DNA from: Pseudomonas rustica
GTDB taxonomy: Bacteria > Pseudomonadota > Gammaproteobacteria > Pseudomonadales > Pseudomonadaceae
Assembly: GCF_018336155.1 (NCBI RefSeq)
Contig: NZ_JAGYHF010000003.1
Coordinates: 470,721 to 534,720 of the forward strand
DNA: 64,000 bases
Direction of reading: 5' to 3'
This document shows, one piece after another, positions 9,478 through 19,595 of the stretch. The notes under the pieces were generated by a model that ran no database searches, was not told where the DNA came from, and worked only from the letters and a program-made list of their open reading frames with translations. The first letter of the stretch is position 1. Each line of letters starts with the position of its first letter. A program made the translations under genes and the position numbers.

Positions 9478-10245
9478 ATGACCAGCACCGCCCAACACAC
9501 CCAGGTCGTACAAAAGCAATTCGGTGAGCAGGCCGCCGCCTACCTGAGCAGCGCCGTTCACGCTCAAGGCACCGAATTCGCGCTGCTACAGGCGGAGCTG
9601 GCCGGGCAGGGCGAGGCTCGTGTGCTGGACTTGGGTTGTGGCGCCGGTCACGTCAGTTTTCACGTGGCATCGCTGGTCAAGGAAGTGGTCGCTTACGACC
9701 TGTCGCAGCAAATGCTCGACGTGGTCGCCGCCGCTGCGATTGATCGCGGTATCGGCAACATTGCCACGGTCAACGGTGCCGCCGAGCGTCTGCCGTTTGC
9801 CGATGGCGAGTTCGACTTCGTGTTCAGCCGTTATTCGACGCATCACTGGAGCGATCTAGGTGTAGCCCTGCGCGAAGTGCGTCGGGTGCTGAAGCCGGGC
9901 GGTGTGGCGGCGTTCGTTGACGTGTTGTCACCGGGCAGTCCGTTGTTCGACACTTACCTGCAAAGCGTCGAAGTGCTGCGCGACACCAGCCATGTGCGCG
10001 ATTATTCTGCCGCTGAATGGTTGCGCCAGGTCAGCGAGGCCGGTTTGCATGTGCGTAGCACTGCGCGTCAGCGCCTGCGTCTGGAGTACACCACTTGGGT
10101 TGAGCGCATGCGCACACCCGAAGTGATGCGCGCCGCGATCCGCCAGTTGCAGCAGTCGATGGGCAACGAAGTGCGCGAATATTTTGAGATTGATGCCGAC
10201 GGCTCGTTCAGTACAGATGTAATCGTATTGATGGCTGAGCGCTAA
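9478..10245 (+). CDS. Class I SAM-dependent methyltransferase in the leu cluster
   Basis: The 255-residue protein has the class I methyltransferase signature. Motif I is VLDLGCGAGHVS near residue 48, an acidic YDLS follows, and the post-motif region has FDFVFSRYSTHHWSDL and LREVRRVLKPGG. It resembles the UbiE/Coq5-like group, but the substrate is not evident. The longer open frame begins inside the palindrome at 9370-9446, so the ATG at 9478, which begins at MTSTAQHTQVV, is preferred. A methyltransferase at this position between leuD and leuB is also what I recall from P. aeruginosa. Confidence 0.88.
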   Translation: MTSTAQHTQVVQKQFGEQAAAYLSSAVHAQGTEFALLQAELAGQGEARVLDLGCGAGHVSFHVASLVKEVVAYDLSQQMLDVVAAAAIDRGIGNIATVNGAAERLPFADGEFDFVFSRYSTHHWSDLGVALREVRRVLKPGGVAAFVDVLSPGSPLFDTYLQSVEVLRDTSHVRDYSAAEWLRQVSEAGLHVRSTARQRLRLEYTTWVERMRTPEVMRAAIRQLQQSMGNEVREYFEIDADGSFSTDVIVLMAER

Positions 10246-10299
10246 GAATTTTTCCGGGCGCGCCCTGAACGGCGCACCGACTGAAGACACGAGGATAGC

Positions 10300-11382
<1,083 letters not shown>

Positions 11383-11448
11383 TCTCTCGGGCCCGCTGCG
11401 AAATTCAATACAAAGCAGCGGCCCACTTTTCAAGAAGGTGTAGTTGCG

Positions 11449-12561
11449 ATGAAACGTGTAGGTCTGATCGGTTGGCGCGGAATGGTCGGTTCCGTGCTCA
11501 TGCAGCGGATGCTGGAAGAGCAGGATTTCGATCTAATCGAGCCGGTGTTTTTCACCACTTCCAACGTCGGTGGCCAAGGCCCGTCCGTGGGCAAGGACAT
11601 TGCTCCGCTTAAGGATGCTTACAGCATTGATGAGCTGAAGACCCTCGACGTGATTCTGACCTGCCAGGGCGGCGACTACACCAGCGAAGTGTTCCCGAAA
11701 CTGCGCGAAGCGGGCTGGCAGGGTTACTGGATCGACGCAGCTTCGAGCCTGCGCATGAACGATGACGCGGTGATCATTCTTGATCCGGTGAACCGCAAGG
11801 TCATCGATCAGCAGCTCGATGCGGGCACCAAGAACTACATCGGCGGCAACTGCACTGTCAGCCTTATGCTGATGGGCTTGGGCGGTCTGTTCGAAGCCGG
11901 TCTGGTCGAGTGGATGAGCGCCATGACCTATCAGGCGGCCTCCGGTGCCGGCGCGCAGAACATGCGTGAACTGATCAAGCAAATGGGCGCGACCCACGCC
12001 GCTGTCGCTGATCAACTGGCCGATCCGGCCAGCGCGATCCTCGACATCGACCGTCGCGTTGCTGATGCCATGCGCAGCGAAGCGTACCCGACCGAAAACT
12101 TCGGCGTACCGTTGGCCGGCAGCCTGATCCCGTGGATCGACAAGGAACTGCCGAACGGCCAGAGCCGTGAAGAGTGGAAAGCTCAGGCCGAGACCAACAA
12201 GATCCTCGGTCGCTTCAAGAGCCCGATCCCGGTCGACGGCATCTGCGTGCGCATCGGCGCCATGCGTTGCCACAGCCAGGCGCTGACCATCAAGCTGAAC
12301 AAAGACGTACCGATCGCAGATATCGAAGGGCTGATCAGCCAGCACAACCCTTGGGTCAAGCTGGTGCCGAACAACCGCGATATCAGCATGCAGGAGCTGA
12401 GCCCGACCAAGGTCACCGGCACCCTGAATGTGCCGGTCGGCCGTCTGCGCAAGCTGAACATGGGCTCGCAGTTCCTCGGCGCGTTCACCGTTGGCGACCA
12501 ACTGCTGTGGGGCGCGGCCGAACCGCTGCGTCGCATGTTGCGTATTTTGCTCGAGCGTTGA
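11449..12561 (+). CDS. asd: Aspartate-semialdehyde dehydrogenase
   Basis: Asd (370 residues) reduces aspartyl phosphate to aspartate semialdehyde for the lysine/diaminopimelate, threonine and methionine pathways. The NADP-binding start is [12 protein letters not shown]. The catalytic cysteine is Cys135 in [10 protein letters not shown]. The length matches the long Gram-negative form. AAGAAGGTG lies upstream of the ATG. A weak hairpin terminator and a large palindrome separate it from the second, Asd-like gene. Confidence 0.96.
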   Translation: MKRVGLIGWRGMVGSVLMQRMLEEQDFDLIEPVFFTTSNVGGQGPSVGKDIAPLKDAYSIDELKTLDVILTCQGGDYTSEVFPKLREAGWQGYWIDAASSLRMNDDAVIILDPVNRKVIDQQLDAGTKNYIGGNCTVSLMLMGLGGLFEAGLVEWMSAMTYQAASGAGAQNMRELIKQMGATHAAVADQLADPASAILDIDRRVADAMRSEAYPTENFGVPLAGSLIPWIDKELPNGQSREEWKAQAETNKILGRFKSPIPVDGICVRIGAMRCHSQALTIKLNKDVPIADIEGLISQHNPWVKLVPNNRDISMQELSPTKVTGTLNVPVGRLRKLNMGSQFLGAFTVGDQLLWGAAEPLRRMLRILLER

Positions 12562-12580
12562 TCGCTTGAAGCAATGAAAG

Positions 12581-12613
12581 AGCCCGTGCCTTGAAAGAGG
12601 TGCGGGTTTTTTT
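12581..12613 (+). terminator. Rho-independent terminator after asd
   Basis: AGCCCGTGCC pairs imperfectly with GGTGCGGGTT, with G-U pairs, around an 8-nt loop, and is followed by a T-run. Confidence 0.7.
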
Positions 12614-12618
12614 ATGCC

Positions 12619-12729
12619 GATCGTTCCCACGCTCTGCGTGGGAATGCTTCCCGGGACGCTCCGCGTCCCTTTACAAGCCGAACGCGGAGCGTCCGATGCG
12701 GCATTCCCACGCGGAGCGTGGGAACGATC
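12619..12729. repeat. Compound REP palindrome (GTTCCCACGC family)
   Basis: The outer arms GATCGTTCCCACGC and GCGTGGGAACGATC are complementary. Inside are the shorter hairpins CCCACGC/GCGTGGG and GGGACGC/GCGTCCC. The GATCGTTCCCACGCTC motif is a common intergenic repeat in fluorescent pseudomonads. The repeat lies in the 244-nt gap between asd and its paralogue. Confidence 0.85.
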
Positions 12730-12805
12730 CGGGTGGGCAGAAATTGCCTGTGCGCCAGTCACCCGGTAAAGTGCCGCTCCCCCCGTTTCGCCAGAGGCTC
12801 GCACC

Positions 12806-13816
12806 ATGACCCAGACCCTAGATATTGCCGTAATCGGCGCCACCGGTACTGTCGGCGAAACCCTCGTACAGATTCTCGAAGAGCGCGACTTTCCGGTCGG
12901 CAACCTGCACCTGCTGGCCAGCAGCGAATCCGCCGGCAGCTCGGTGCTGTTCCGCAACAAAAACGTGCGCGTGCGTGAGGTCGACGAGTTCGATTTCAGC
13001 AAGGTCAAACTGGTGTTTTTCGCCGCTGGCCCGGCCATCACCCTGAGTTACGCGGCGCGCGCTCACGCTGCCGGTTGCTCGTTGATCGACTTGTCCGGCG
13101 CCTTGCCGGCCGATCAGGCGCCGCAAGTGGTGCCCGAAGCCAACGCCGCCGTACTCGCCAATCTGAAAGCGCCGTTCCAGGTCAGCAGCCCGAGCCCGTC
13201 AGCCACCACGCTCGCGGTGGTATTGACGCCGTTGCTCGATCTGATCGACCTGCAATACGTCAATGTCAGCGCCAGTCTGGCGATGTCCGCGCAAGGTCGC
13301 GAAGCGGTGACTGAGCTGGCGCGGCAAACCGCCGAGCTGCTGAACATGCGCCCGCTGGAGCCAACCTTTTTTGACCGACAGGTAGCGTTCAACCTGCTGG
13401 CTCAGGTCGGCACGCCGGACGCGAACGGGCACACGCTGCTGGAAAAACGTCTGGTGCGCGAGCTGCGCCAGGTGCTGGCGCAACCTTTATTGAAGATTTC
13501 CGCAACTTGCGTTCAAGCCCCGGTGTTTTTTGGCGATAGCTTTAGCGTGACCTTGCAGTCGAAGAAGGCCGTCGACCTGGAAAAGGTCAACGCGGCGCTC
13601 GAAGCGGCGCCGGGGATTGAGCTGGTTGAGGCCGGTGATTATCCGACTGCGGTTGGTGACGCAGTAGGGCAGGACGTGGTCTATGTCGGGCGCGTGCGCA
13701 GCGGTGTCGACGACCCGGCGGAACTTAATCTGTGGCTGACGTCAGATAACGTACGCAAAGGCGCGGCCCTTAACGCTGTGCAGGTGGCTGAATTGTTGAT
13801 AAAAGACCTGCTGTAA
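12806..13816 (+). CDS. Asd-like Usg-type protein lacking the catalytic Cys
   Basis: The 336-residue protein has the semialdehyde dehydrogenase fold: IAVIGATGTVGETLVQILEER for NADP binding, then SLIDLSGALP and an Asd-type dimerisation domain. Where active Asd has a motif like NPNCST, this protein reads SPSPSATT, so the nucleophilic Cys is replaced. This matches the Usg group of Asd paralogues, whose role is unclear. The gene lies between asd and fimV. It is probably not a second enzyme for the same step; a structural or regulatory role is possible. Confidence 0.88.
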   Translation: MTQTLDIAVIGATGTVGETLVQILEERDFPVGNLHLLASSESAGSSVLFRNKNVRVREVDEFDFSKVKLVFFAAGPAITLSYAARAHAAGCSLIDLSGALPADQAPQVVPEANAAVLANLKAPFQVSSPSPSATTLAVVLTPLLDLIDLQYVNVSASLAMSAQGREAVTELARQTAELLNMRPLEPTFFDRQVAFNLLAQVGTPDANGHTLLEKRLVRELRQVLAQPLLKISATCVQAPVFFGDSFSVTLQSKKAVDLEKVNAALEAAPGIELVEAGDYPTAVGDAVGQDVVYVGRVRSGVDDPAELNLWLTSDNVRKGAALNAVQVAELLIKDLL

Positions 13817-14024
13817 AAGATACTTGGCAACAATTTGTCGACTGATTCTAGGTGAGCGCTATGCTTGCCCGGAGCAGTTGAAAACGTATCACCCTCCGGG
13901 ACTTTCCGGGGCATCAAAGAAATGATCGCGCGCGACATCTGTCGTCGTCGCGCGCAATGCCTTACGGCAGCGACAATCAATATCTTCTCGCTGGCCGAGG
14001 AACGTTCAAACAAAGGATGAGGCT
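13817..14024 (+). promoter_or_regulatory. fimV upstream region with a strong hairpin
   Basis: This 208-nt gap holds no gene. A perfect 9-bp stem GCGCGCGAC / GTCGCGCGC (13928-13936 and 13947-13955, 10-nt loop) lies about 70 nt before the fimV ATG and has no T-run, so it is probably a leader structure rather than a terminator. CCTCCGGGACTTTCCGGGG at about 13893 can form a second, weaker hairpin. Confidence 0.45.
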
Positions 14025-16682
14025 ATGGTTCAAGTTCGCAAACTGGTGTTAGCAATAGCGGCCGCCTCGGCGCTGTCCTCCGGTATGGCGCATGCCCTCG
14101 GGCTCGGGGAGCTGACCCTGAAGTCGACCCTGAACCAGCCGCTGGTGGCTGAAATCGAGCTGCTCGACGTCAAGGATCTCACCGCTGCCGAAGTGGTGCC
14201 GAGCCTGGCTTCACCCGAAGATTTTGCCAAGGCCGGCGTTGATCGCCAGGCCTTCCTCAATGACCTGACGTTTACCCCGGTGCTCAACGCCAGCGGCAAA
14301 AGCGTACTGCGCGTCACGTCGAGCAAGCCGCTGTCCGAGCCGATGGTGAAATTCCTCGTGCAGGTGATGTGGCCGAACGGCCGTCTGCTGCGCGACTACA
14401 GCGTGCTGCTCGATCCGTCGAAGTTCTCGCCGCAGACGGCTGATGCCGCTGCGCAATCGGCGCCGTCGCAAACCGTCACCGCGCCAACCACTGGCGCCAC
14501 GCACTCGACTCAATACACCACGACCGCCCGCGATACCTTGTGGGAAATCGCCGCGAAAGCGCGCAATGGCGGCTCGGTGCAGCAGACCATGCTGGCGATT
14601 CAGGCGCTGAACCCGGACGCCTTTATCGGTGGCAACATCAACCGCTTGAAAACCGGTCAGGTGCTGCGTCTGCCGGATTCGACACAAAGCACCGCGCTGC
14701 CACAAGCCGCCGCCATTGCAGAAGTCGCTGCGCAGAACGATGCCTGGCGCTCGGGCCGTCGTTACGCGGCCAAGCCTGGCACTGGCCAGCAGCAGCTGGA
14801 TGCGACCAATCGTGGTCGTGGCAATAGCGGCGCTGCGCCAAATACCAGCGACAATCTGAGCCTGGTGTCTGCCGAAAGCGCCAAGGCGCGCGGCAAGGGC
14901 CCGGCCGGCGATGCCAAGGCGCTGAGCAACAAACTGGCGGTCACGCAGGAAAGCCTCGACACGACCCGTCGCGACAACGAGGAATTGAAGAGCCGCGTGT
15001 CCGATCTGCAAAGTCAGATGGACAAGCTGCAAAAACTGATCGAGCTGAAGAACAATCAACTGGCGAAGCTGCAGGCTGAAGGCTCGGGCGCTGCGCCAGC
15101 GACTAACGCTGCAAATCCAGCGGTTCCTGCGATCACTGCAGATTTGGCTGCGACACCGCCTGCGACTCCAGCAGAAGCTGCTGCGTCGCCAACCCCGGAA
15201 TCGGCGATTGCACCGCCAGTCGATGCGCCGGTAGCGCCGACTGCCGAGCCAAAACCGGTTGTCGATGATGAGAAAACCTTCAACGAGCTGCTGACCAATC
15301 CTGTCCTGTTGGGACTGATCGGTGGCGGTGCGGTGGTTCTGTTGCTTCTGCTGTTGCTGCTGGCGCGTCGCCGCAAAGCTCAGCAGGAAGCCGAGAAACA
15401 CATGCGCATGGCGCGTGCGTTGTCCGAAGAACAAGAGTTCTCCGCCGAACAGGATCTGCCGGAAAGCAGCTTCGAAGGCCTGGAAACACCAGCCGCCAGC
15501 GTCACACTCAATACCCCGGCTCCGGCGCCAACGCCTGCACCGGCAGCGGTCGTTGCGCCAGTGGTCATGGCCACGCCGATTGCGGCGCCGCTGGTTTCTC
15601 CAGCCGCCGAGCGTTCCGATGACGTCCTCGACAAGGCGCAATCGCACATCAATGCCGGTCGCCTGAATCAGGCGGCGGCGTTGCTGGAGGAGGGTGTTAG
15701 CCTCGAGCCGCAGCGCAGTGATCTGCGTCTGAAGCTGATGGAAGTCTACGGTCAGCAGGGCGATCGCGACGCGTTCGTCGCTCAGGAACGTCAACTGGTA
15801 GCCAATGGCGATAATTTCGCCAAGGTCGAAGAGCTGAAAAGCCGCTTCCCGGCCATGGCCCTTGTCGCTGCCGGTGGCTTGGCCGCTGCTGCAGTGGCTG
15901 CCGAATTGGACGCGCAATACGTCAAAGATTTGCTGCTGGATGAGCCGGAAGCACCTGCTGCTGCCCCGGCACCGGCGGAAGATGATCTCGACAGCGCGTT
16001 TGACCTGAGCCTGGACGATCTCGACAACATCACGCCGATCGAGCCTGCGCCTGTTGTTGAGCCGCAAGCGCCGGAAGCACTGGCCGAACTCGACGAATTC
16101 CCGGCGGATGACGATCTGAGCTTTGAATCGGTGCTGCAACAGCAGACCGACATCAAAGAAAACCTCGACGACCTGTCGGACTTCGATCTGGATCTGGATC
16201 TCGGCGCCGAACCGTCGCCAGCCACTCTGGCCGAAGACGACTTCCTGCTGGATCTGGACGATGGCGTGAAAGACCTGTCGCCGGTTGAGCCGCCCGTCGT
16301 GGCTGACGTACCGCAGGACGATCTGGAATTGCCGGCCGATTTTGATCTGTCGCTGGCGGACGAGATGGACTCCAATCCACCGGCCGAGCCTGATGCGTTC
16401 GCGGCGGAGCTGGATGACGTCAACGCTGAACTGGATCGTCTGTCGCAGAACATCGCCGAGCCGACGTTTACTGAGGCGGATGCGGCGCTGGACGCTGATT
16501 TGGGCGAAGACGATTTCGACTTCCTCTCCGGCACCGACGAAGCGGCGACCAAACTTGATCTGGCTCAGGCCTACATCGACATGGGCGACAGCGACGGCGC
16601 GCGCGACATCCTCAACGAAGTGTTGACCGAGGGTGACGAGAAGCAGCGGGGCGAGGCCAAGGACATGCTTTCGAGCTTGTAA
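14025..16682 (+). CDS. fimV: FimV polar hub protein (type IV pili, twitching)
   Basis: FimV (885 residues) is an inner-membrane peptidoglycan-binding protein that organises the pole and is needed for type IV pilus assembly and twitching. The layout is complete: a signal peptide (residues 1-24, cut after MAHA), the conserved N-terminal FimV domain (25-130), a LysM domain (about 161-217), a coiled coil (about 310-350), a Pro/Ala-rich stretch, and one membrane segment at about 425-447 followed by ARRRK. A long acidic cytoplasmic region follows, ending in the FimV C-terminal TPR-like domain (842-885). It ends in a terminator hairpin. Confidence 0.95.
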   Translation: MVQVRKLVLAIAAASALSSGMAHALGLGELTLKSTLNQPLVAEIELLDVKDLTAAEVVPSLASPEDFAKAGVDRQAFLNDLTFTPVLNASGKSVLRVTSSKPLSEPMVKFLVQVMWPNGRLLRDYSVLLDPSKFSPQTADAAAQSAPSQTVTAPTTGATHSTQYTTTARDTLWEIAAKARNGGSVQQTMLAIQALNPDAFIGGNINRLKTGQVLRLPDSTQSTALPQAAAIAEVAAQNDAWRSGRRYAAKPGTGQQQLDATNRGRGNSGAAPNTSDNLSLVSAESAKARGKGPAGDAKALSNKLAVTQESLDTTRRDNEELKSRVSDLQSQMDKLQKLIELKNNQLAKLQAEGSGAAPATNAANPAVPAITADLAATPPATPAEAAASPTPESAIAPPVDAPVAPTAEPKPVVDDEKTFNELLTNPVLLGLIGGGAVVLLLLLLLLARRRKAQQEAEKHMRMARALSEEQEFSAEQDLPESSFEGLETPAASVTLNTPAPAPTPAPAAVVAPVVMATPIAAPLVSPAAERSDDVLDKAQSHINAGRLNQAAALLEEGVSLEPQRSDLRLKLMEVYGQQGDRDAFVAQERQLVANGDNFAKVEELKSRFPAMALVAAGGLAAAAVAAELDAQYVKDLLLDEPEAPAAAPAPAEDDLDSAFDLSLDDLDNITPIEPAPVVEPQAPEALAELDEFPADDDLSFESVLQQQTDIKENLDDLSDFDLDLDLGAEPSPATLAEDDFLLDLDDGVKDLSPVEPPVVADVPQDDLELPADFDLSLADEMDSNPPAEPDAFAAELDDVNAELDRLSQNIAEPTFTEADAALDADLGEDDFDFLSGTDEAATKLDLAQAYIDMGDSDGARDILNEVLTEGDEKQRGEAKDMLSSL

Positions 16683-16702
16683 TCAGTCCAGCGGTAAACG
16701 AA

Positions 16703-16733
16703 ACGGCAGCCCATAGAGGCTGCCGTTTTTGTT
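16703..16733 (+). terminator. Rho-independent terminator after fimV
   Basis: ACGGCAGC / GCTGCCGT form a perfect stem around CCATAGAG-type loop bases, followed by TTTTTGTTT. Confidence 0.9.
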
Positions 16734-16766
16734 TGTGCGGGTTTCACTGGTGCCTGATCCTCCGCT

Positions 16767-16831
16767 TTCGCGAGCAAGCCCGCTCCCACATTTGGAATGC
16801 ATTCCCCTGTGGGAGCGGGCTTGCTCGCGAA
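16767..16831. repeat. REP-type inverted repeat, 24-nt perfect arms
   Basis: TTCGCGAGCAAGCCCGCTCC begins the left arm (16767-16790). Its exact complement lies at 16808-16831, with a 17-nt centre. It belongs to the same family as 9370-9446 and has the same centre length. Confidence 0.9.
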
Positions 16832-16881
16832 GGCATTGTTACAGGCGACAGAGAACCTCTGGTATCCCTGATCCACAGCCT

Positions 16882-16887
16882 TATAAT
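16882..16887 (+). promoter_or_regulatory. Candidate -10 element upstream of truA
   Basis: A perfect TATAAT is followed by GCCCGCC. No good -35 is seen 17 nt upstream (CTGGTA). If it is used, transcription starts near 16894, so the in-frame ATG at 16886 cannot be the truA start. Confidence 0.4.
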
Positions 16888-16921
16888 GCCCGCCTTTGCA
16901 AAAACAGCAGGCTGTCCCACC

Positions 16922-17776
16922 TTGGCAAACATAGATAACCCGGTCGCCGAAATGGCCCCCGACGGCTTTTACCGCGTTGCGCTGGGCGTAGAATACAAAG
17001 GCTCGCGCTACAGCGGCTGGCAGCGCCAGTTGACGGGTGTGGCCACGGTGCAGGAAGAGCTCGAAAAAGCCCTGTCGAAAGTCGCCAACTCGCCAGTCTC
17101 CTTGCAGTGCGCCGGGCGTACCGACGCCGGCGTGCATGCTTGCGGGCAAGTGGTACATTTCGATACCACGGTCGATCGTTCGCTGAAAGCCTGGGTCATG
17201 GGCGCCAACATCAATCTGCCCCACGACATCAGCGTCAGTTGGGCGCGGGTGATGCCGGCGCATTTCCACGCGCGGTTCAAAGCCATCGCCCGGCGTTATC
17301 GCTACGTGATTTACAACGATCAGATCCGTCCGGCGCACCTCAACGAAGAAATCACCTGGAACCATCGTCCGCTCGACGTCGAGCGCATGGCCGAGGCCGC
17401 GCAGCACTTGATCGGCACCCATGATTTCAGCGCGTTTCGTGCCGGTCAGTGCCAGGCCAAGTCGCCGATCAAGAAGATGCATCACCTGCGCGTCACCCGC
17501 CACGGCAAGATGATCGTCCTCGACATCCGCGCCAACGCCTTCCTGCATCACATGGTGCGCAACATCGCTGGCGTCCTGATGACCATCGGTGCGGGCGAGC
17601 GGCCGGTCGAGTGGATGAAGGAAGTGCTGGAAAGCCGTGAGCGCCGCTCCGGTGGGGTGACAGCGCATCCGTACGGCCTGTATCTGGTGCAGGTCGAGTA
17701 CCACGATGAATTCCCGTTGCCCGAGCGTTTTATCGGGCCACATTTCCTTACGGGATTCTCGGAACTTGACGGCTGA
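16922..17776 (+). CDS. truA: tRNA pseudouridine(38-40) synthase TruA
   Basis: TruA forms pseudouridine at positions 38-40 of tRNA anticodon stems. The family start [15 protein letters not shown], the catalytic Asp in [11 protein letters not shown], and the later [17 protein letters not shown] stretch ([15 protein letters not shown]) are all present. The start is uncertain: TTG at 16922 (chosen, with AGCAGG upstream) or ATG at 16952, just before the conserved region. The ATG at 16886 overlaps a likely -10 box. trpF follows 65 nt downstream. Confidence 0.9.
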   Translation: MANIDNPVAEMAPDGFYRVALGVEYKGSRYSGWQRQLTGVATVQEELEKALSKVANSPVSLQCAGRTDAGVHACGQVVHFDTTVDRSLKAWVMGANINLPHDISVSWARVMPAHFHARFKAIARRYRYVIYNDQIRPAHLNEEITWNHRPLDVERMAEAAQHLIGTHDFSAFRAGQCQAKSPIKKMHHLRVTRHGKMIVLDIRANAFLHHMVRNIAGVLMTIGAGERPVEWMKEVLESRERRSGGVTAHPYGLYLVQVEYHDEFPLPERFIGPHFLTGFSELDG

Positions 17777-17841
17777 CGCCCTCGAACGCTTTTGTTACCA
17801 TCCGGGACTTTCCCGGATTTTGCCTTGGAGTTTTTCTCGAC

Positions 17842-18474
17842 ATGTCAGCCGTTCGCAGCAAGATCTGCGGGATTACCCGCATAGAAGATGCGCTGGCCGC
17901 CGTCGAGGCCGGGGCGGATGCGATCGGATTCGTGTTTTACGCCAAGAGCCCGCGCGCAGTGTCCGTGCAGCAGGCGCGGGCGATCATCCAGGCGTTGCCG
18001 CCGTTCGTGACCACCGTAGGCCTGTTCGTTAATGCCAGCCGCTGCGAGCTGGGGGAAATCCTCGATGCGGTGCCGCTGGATCTGCTGCAGTTCCACGGTG
18101 ATGAAGTCGCTGAAGACTGTGAAGGCTGGCATCGCCCGTACATCAAAGCGTTGCGGGTCAAGGCTGGCGACGACATCGCTGCAGCTGTAGATGCCTACCC
18201 AAGCGCCAGCGGTGTGTTGCTCGACACCTATGTTGAAGGCGTGCCTGGCGGAACCGGCGAGGCGTTCGACTGGTCTTTGATTCCGCAAGGTTTGAGCAAG
18301 CCGTTGATTCTGGCCGGCGGCCTGACCCCGGAAAACGTCGCGGGCGCCGTGGCCCAGGTAAAACCCTACGCCGTAGACGTCAGCGGCGGGGTAGAGGCGA
18401 GCAAGGGCATCAAGGATCACGCAAAGATCCGCGCATTTATCCAAGCAGTGCGCAGCAATACATCGTCGATGTGA
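17842..18474 (+). CDS. trpF: Phosphoribosylanthranilate isomerase
   Basis: TrpF (210 residues) catalyses the Amadori rearrangement of phosphoribosylanthranilate in tryptophan synthesis. The N-terminus [11 protein letters not shown] contains the catalytic Cys. [18 protein letters not shown] and the C-terminal [10 protein letters not shown] and VDVSGGVE form the (beta-alpha)8 phosphate site. GGAG lies ahead of the ATG. As in other pseudomonads, trpF is separated from the rest of the trp genes and sits before accD. Confidence 0.95.
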   Translation: MSAVRSKICGITRIEDALAAVEAGADAIGFVFYAKSPRAVSVQQARAIIQALPPFVTTVGLFVNASRCELGEILDAVPLDLLQFHGDEVAEDCEGWHRPYIKALRVKAGDDIAAAVDAYPSASGVLLDTYVEGVPGGTGEAFDWSLIPQGLSKPLILAGGLTPENVAGAVAQVKPYAVDVSGGVEASKGIKDHAKIRAFIQAVRSNTSSM

Positions 18475-18674
18475 CGGCTGGCAGTCTGCCGCCGTCCATC
18501 AATGCACTTGCACAAAGCAAGCGTGGCTGAGGGTTGTCCGGATTGCACGCAGGTCATGTTTCGCGCTGACCGTGGCGGTTCACCAACCATCGCCGCACAC
18601 ATGAATTTAGCTCAAGGGCATACGCGGGGTTGCGAATCGAAAGGTTCGGGCCGCCGGTACTGGAGAAAGAAAGC

Positions 18675-19595
18675 ATGAGCAACTGGTTAGTAGACAAACT
18701 GATCCCTTCGATCATGCGTTCCGAGGTCAAGAAGAGCTCGGTGCCTGAAGGTCTGTGGCACAAATGCCCGTCTTGCGAGGCTGTGCTGTATCGTCCGGAG
18801 CTGGAAAAGACCCTGGACGTTTGCCCCAAGTGCAACCACCACATGCGCATCGGCGCACGTGCGCGCATCGACATCTTCCTCGATGCCGAAGGTCGCAACG
18901 AACTGGGCGCCGATCTGGAGCCGGTTGACCGTCTGAAATTCCGCGACGGCAAGAAGTACAAGGATCGCTTGGTCGCTGCACAAAAGCAGACCGGCGAGAA
19001 AGACGCGCTGATCTCGGTCAGCGGCACCCTGCTGGGCATGCCGGTGGTGGTTTCGGCGTTCGAATTCAGCTTCATGGGCGGTTCCATGGGTGCCATCGTT
19101 GGTGAGCGGTTTGTCCGCGCTGCCAACTACGCGCTGGAAAACCGTTGCCCGATGATCTGCTTCGCCGCTTCCGGCGGTGCGCGCATGCAGGAAGCACTGA
19201 TCTCGCTGATGCAGATGGCCAAGACCTCGGCTGTGCTGGCGCGTCTGCGTGAAGAAGGCATTCCGTTCATCTCCGTGCTGACCGACCCGGTCTACGGCGG
19301 TGTTTCCGCGAGTCTGGCGATGCTCGGCGACGTGATCGTCGGTGAGCCGAAAGCCCTGATCGGTTTTGCCGGCCCGCGCGTTATCGAACAAACCGTGCGT
19401 GAAAAACTGCCGGAAGGCTTCCAGCGCAGCGAATTCCTGCTGGAACACGGCGCGATCGACATGATCATCCACCGTCAGGAACTGCGCCCGCGTCTGGGTA
19501 ACCTGCTGGCACAAATGACTGGCAAGCCGACGCCGAAATTCGTCGCCGCGCCAATCGAGCCGATCGTGGTTCCACCGGTACCTGCTGGCCTATGA
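18675..19595 (+). CDS. accD: Acetyl-CoA carboxylase carboxyltransferase beta subunit
   Basis: AccD (306 residues) with AccA transfers CO2 from carboxybiotin to acetyl-CoA, giving malonyl-CoA. An N-terminal zinc ribbon is visible ([23 protein letters not shown]), followed by the crotonase-fold core with [20 protein letters not shown] and [16 protein letters not shown]. The ATG at 18675 begins [15 protein letters not shown], the usual start; the frame is open 15 codons further upstream. The stop overlaps the folC start by 4 nt. Confidence 0.96.
   Translation: MSNWLVDKLIPSIMRSEVKKSSVPEGLWHKCPSCEAVLYRPELEKTLDVCPKCNHHMRIGARARIDIFLDAEGRNELGADLEPVDRLKFRDGKKYKDRLVAAQKQTGEKDALISVSGTLLGMPVVVSAFEFSFMGGSMGAIVGERFVRAANYALENRCPMICFAASGGARMQEALISLMQMAKTSAVLARLREEGIPFISVLTDPVYGGVSASLAMLGDVIVGEPKALIGFAGPRVIEQTVREKLPEGFQRSEFLLEHGAIDMIIHRQELRPRLGNLLAQMTGKPTPKFVAAPIEPIVVPPVPAGL

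Noticed and set aside
12591..12809. 72-codon ORF between asd and its paralogue
   Set aside because: It consists mostly of the REP palindrome at 12619-12729.
12806..13816. Second functional asd gene
   Set aside because: The catalytic cysteine is missing, so it is listed as an Asd-like protein rather than as an active enzyme.
14025..16682. Long minus-strand ORFs opposite fimV (14211-16139 and 15791-16552)
   Set aside because: They are shadows of the GC-rich fimV codons, with Arg- or Ser-rich low-complexity translations and no start signals.
16733..16921. N-terminal extension of the truA frame
   Set aside because: The extension reads through the fimV terminator end and the REP repeat, and it starts upstream of a likely -10 box.
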